A DNA stretch of 51,437 nucleotides, taken from positions 1 to 51,437 of the forward strand of contig CAMPIM010000006.1 of NCBI GenBank assembly GCA_946886365.1. The letters are read 5' to 3'. The first letter of the stretch is position 1. The number at the start of each line of letters is the position of its first letter. The stretch is from an uncultured Novosphingobium sp. (GTDB lineage Bacteria > Pseudomonadota > Alphaproteobacteria > Sphingomonadales > Sphingomonadaceae). The notes beneath the pieces were generated by a model. The model did not search any database, was not told the DNA's origin, and worked only from the letters and a program-made list of their open reading frames with translations. Shown piece after piece: positions 49,475-51,437 of this stretch. The position numbers and the translations under genes were made by a program.

Positions 49475-50238
49475 GCTGCCTCTCCAAATAGATCGGCCTG
49501 CATGTTACAAATCCTAGGTCTATCTGATTTCAGACCCATGTTTTGTAACAACCAGGCACCCCACTGCGCACCCATAGCCGCAGCCATTCCCGGATAGGTT
49601 TCGCTCCGCGCCAGCCAGCGTTCGTCCGAAGGTGTAACGTTGTTCTGGCCGCTATCGGTCTGGTTGCCCCAGCGCTCCACCAGTTTGCCGCTGTTCTTAG
49701 GCCATTCAACCATGCGACCGGCAAGGCGTTCGCCCAGAACGAGCGGCGGGAAGCCGTCAAGCCACAAGCCTGTTTCCTTGCTGGCGTCATCGCCAAACTG
49801 ATAAGGATGGACGCACTGATCCGGTCTGCGGTGCATGGAGCAGAGGAAAGACTTGCCGGGGTTCTCGATAGCCTTCGGGTAAGGCAGCGCTTCAAGGCGG
49901 CGGAAGTTCTCAATATCTCGCGCCCGCGCCTCTCTGCGCGCCTTCCCGGTCAGCGTTCCAGGCTTCACGCGCTGATGATAGCCGACGCCGGGGTAGCGGT
50001 CATAGTCGGGATCGTTGAAAGCCCATGCCGCCGATACAGTCAGGTTTGTGCACATGGGATGCAGCACTGCGCCGTCCCATCGATCGTGCGCCACTTCCCA
50101 GAAATCGCATTGCAGGTGGCGGGGGGAGCCATCGCGGGCTGGCAGAAGATCGCAGGTCCATGCTTCCACCCCTGCCCGTTCGAAACCCTCACGGGTCAGC
50201 GGGCAGCAGGAGTAGCCGATGACGACGCGGGGCTTCAT
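49471..50238 (-). CDS. Methyltransferase-like phage protein with HPMC motif (255 aa)
   Basis: The product shows CDLLPARDGSPRHLQCDFWE, VLHPMCTNLTVSAAW, AIENPGK and PYQFGDDASKETGLWLDGFP. This matches a widespread unnamed phage family with a SAM-methyltransferase-like core; the usual HPPC is HPMC here. It shares motif order with the 16058-16699 protein. First gene of the minus unit beside attR, with a possible promoter in 50239-50389. Confidence 0.82.
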   Translation of the reverse strand: MKPRVVIGYSCCPLTREGFERAGVEAWTCDLLPARDGSPRHLQCDFWEVAHDRWDGAVLHPMCTNLTVSAAWAFNDPDYDRYPGVGYHQRVKPGTLTGKARREARARDIENFRRLEALPYPKAIENPGKSFLCSMHRRPDQCVHPYQFGDDASKETGLWLDGFPPLVLGERLAGRMVEWPKNSGKLVERWGNQTDSGQNNVTPSDERWLARSETYPGMAAAMGAQWGAWLLQNMGLKSDRPRICNMQADLFGEAA

Positions 50239-50268
50239 GCCGCCGCCCGAGTCGGAAAAGCTGTGGTG

Positions 50269-50288
50269 TTGTACCGGGATTGTACGAA
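50269..50288 (+). promoter_or_regulatory. Putative integrase arm-type site pair, right
   Basis: TTGTACC (50269-50275) and TTGTACGAA (50280-50288) repeat at 11 bp, like the pair at 3171-3190 and in the same direction. The site is about 100 bp inside the phage from attR. It lies outside any gene, so coding constraint does not explain it. Confidence 0.55.
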
Positions 50289-50389
50289 CGAACGCAGCGA
50301 ATCGACGTTTGTTCGCGCACTGTTCTGCAATGTTGGAAAGTTGCTATCAGCAACCGATCCCATCAAACCCTTTGTATTCCGGGGGTTCG

Positions 50390-50438
50390 ATGGTGGGCGC
50401 GACAGGGATTGAACCTGTGACCCCACCCGTGTGAAGGG
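50390..50438 (-). repeat. attR: attR core inside tRNA-Val
   Basis: Identical over 49 bp to 3061-3109; differences start immediately on both sides. It supplies the 3' part of the tRNA, which the phage copy restores. Confidence 0.93.
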
Positions 50439-50465
50439 TGTGCTCTACCGCTGAGCTACGCGCCC
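50391..50465 (-). tRNA. tRNA-Val(CAC)
   Basis: A 75-nt cloverleaf including CCA: acceptor GGGCGCG/CGCGCCC, D arm with AGCGGTA loop, anticodon loop TTCACAC (anticodon CAC, codon GUG), T arm with TTCAATC and encoded CCA. Intact after integration because the phage carries its 3' half. Confidence 0.96.
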
Positions 50466-50602
50466 CCTGAAAGGAGGATGCGGCCATTGGCATCGGCCAC
50501 GGCTCCTGTCAAGACGAGCTTGGACGGGGAGTTGCAAATTGCACTCATTGCCTTTTAGGCGTGAAAGTTTAGTGGCGGGAACGATAAAGGGAGTGACTAT
50601 CG

Positions 50603-50728
50603 ATGCGTCAGACCATTGCCCTCATGATCACTGGGCTTCTTCTCACCAGCTTGGCGGCCTGCAACACGGTCAAGGGCGTTGGCCGGGACATTGAATCGGT
50701 CGGTCGGGCCGGTGAGAGGGCGATGTAA
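50603..50728 (+). CDS. Entericidin-like lipoprotein (41 aa)
   Basis: MRQTIALMITGLLLTSLAAC with a lipobox LAAC (Cys20) followed by NTVKGVGRDIESVGRAGERA, the EcnA/B pattern. A small outer-membrane lipoprotein of the host. The interval 50466-50602 carries its promoter region; no other gene is seen there. Confidence 0.85.
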   Translation: MRQTIALMITGLLLTSLAACNTVKGVGRDIESVGRAGERAM

Positions 50729-50756
50729 GGATTGGTCAGCCCTTCCTTCACACCGA

Positions 50757-50945
50757 TTATTGGAGGACGCGGTTAGTCATGGCCGCGCTTCTTTCCAGCT
50801 TCACGCCGTCGCAATCCGGCTGGCCGCAGTTGCATGCCGCGATGGTGTAGCGGACGCCGCACATTACAAGGACGTCATGGTCGAAGGTATAGTTGGAAAT
50901 CCCTGCCCGCTCGACCTTCTCTCGCGCTCTGGCTTTCAGAGACAT
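50757..50945 (-). CDS. Small conserved host protein (62 aa)
   Basis: AGGAAA precedes MSLKARAREKVERAGISNYT. Cysteines at CGVRY, CNCGQPDC may bind a metal. Unrecognised; lies between the entericidin gene and hslV. The gap 50946-51120 holds the divergent promoters but no gene. Confidence 0.68.
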   Translation of the reverse strand: MSLKARAREKVERAGISNYTFDHDVLVMCGVRYTIAACNCGQPDCDGVKLERSAAMTNRVLQ

Positions 50946-51120
50946 GTGAAATTTCCTCCCATTCACCGTCCGGACATGATCTTTGCTGCTCTGCACAAAG
51001 TCAATTAACCGGGATCGGTTCCTGAATGGATTGTCATAAATCCGTCCAGAAAATGACACGATCCGACGCCCTCCGCTACTATGCTTGCGCGGTAGCCCAT
51101 TCGCACCCATATGCCGCGCC

Positions 51121-51437
51121 ATGAACGACCAACGCTCCTCCGCCATGCCCGTCTGGCACGGCACCACCATCATGTCCGTACGAAAAAATGGGAAGGTGAT
51201 CCTGGCCGGTGACGGCCAGGTTTCCATGGGCCAGACGGTGATGAAGCCCAATGCCCGGAAGGTTCGCCGCTTGCATGATGGTTCCGTCATCGGCGGTTTC
51301 GCTGGAGCGACGGCTGACGCTTTCACCCTGTTCGAGCGGCTTGAGGCAAAACTGGAACGCCATAATGGGCAGTTGATGCGCGCCGCCGTGGAGTTGGCCA
51401 AGGACTGGCGCACCGACAAATATCTCCGCAATCTGGA
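51121..51437 (+). CDS. hslV: ATP-dependent protease subunit HslV, N-terminal part (cut by window end)
   Basis: [20 protein letters not shown], with the Thr that becomes the N-terminal nucleophile (HGTTI), then [39 protein letters not shown] and [12 protein letters not shown], all diagnostic of HslV/ClpQ. It works with HslU as a proteasome-like protease. The second Met (51145) is an alternative start. 106 of about 185 residues are visible. Confidence 0.95.
   Translation, partial: MNDQRSSAMPVWHGTTIMSVRKNGKVILAGDGQVSMGQTVMKPNARKVRRLHDGSVIGGFAGATADAFTLFERLEAKLERHNGQLMRAAVELAKDWRTDKYLRNL

Noticed and set aside
1..51437. CRISPR array or insertion sequence
   Set aside because: No regularly spaced 25-40-bp repeats and no transposase with terminal inverted repeats were seen; the only mobile genes are the prophage and its homing endonucleases.

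Overview
The window is a 62-65% GC-looking alphaproteobacterial chromosome segment, most likely a sphingomonad (Sphingobium/Sphingomonas type, inferred from the style of the flanking genes and phage proteins), carrying one apparently complete temperate siphovirus prophage of about 47.3 kb. Chromosomal flanks are asd (partial) and a DPP-IV-type peptidase on the left, and tRNA-Val(CAC), an entericidin-like lipoprotein, a small conserved protein and the start of hslV on the right. The phage sits in the 3' part of tRNA-Val: a 49-bp identical core is found at 3061-3109 (attL) and 50390-50438 (attR), and the intact tRNA is rebuilt at attR.

Left arm (3.1-13.6 kb, minus strand): tyrosine integrase and an overlapping excisionase next to attL, a dense run of small unknown genes with many zinc-ribbon-like CxxC proteins, then a recombination module (SSB, a protein with an SSB-like acidic tail, DEDD exonuclease, YqaJ/lambda-exonuclease family nuclease, coiled-coil protein). 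Immunity region (13.6-15.8 kb): an S24-type repressor transcribed leftward with three co-transcribed accessory genes (zinc ribbon, membrane coiled-coil, HIRAN), a Cro-like protein transcribed rightward, and matching 16-bp operators at both the left and right early promoters. Right early operon (15.6-22.2 kb, plus): methyltransferase-like protein, regulators including a GcrA-like and a GapR-like protein, VRR-NUC nuclease, TOPRIM protein and RepA-like helicase, with an 11-bp iteron array and hairpins at the helicase 3' end that look like a replication origin.

Late genes (22.2-48.8 kb, plus): terminase, a portal protein fused to an Acb1-like anti-CBASS domain, MuF-type head protein, DUF2213 protease/scaffold, cement, DUF2184 major capsid, neck genes, tail tube, tail chaperone with an A9 -1 frameshift site, tape measure, tail tip, fibres/spike, and a lysis cassette (endolysin, holin, nested Rz/Rz1). 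Two HNH homing-type endonucleases interrupt the head genes. A 3.3-kb moron block between tail tube and tail chaperone (34.1-37.5 kb) contains a P22 immI-like locus: a ribbon-helix-helix repressor, perfect inverted operators and a P22_AR-type antirepressor. A block of minus-strand genes (48.9-50.2 kb) lies against attR.

The most unusual signal is a 13-bp sequence, CTGGCGTCCGTAG, that occurs exactly six times, only in the gene gaps of the late region and always on the plus strand, in four cases 45-46 nt before an ATG without a Shine-Dalgarno sequence.
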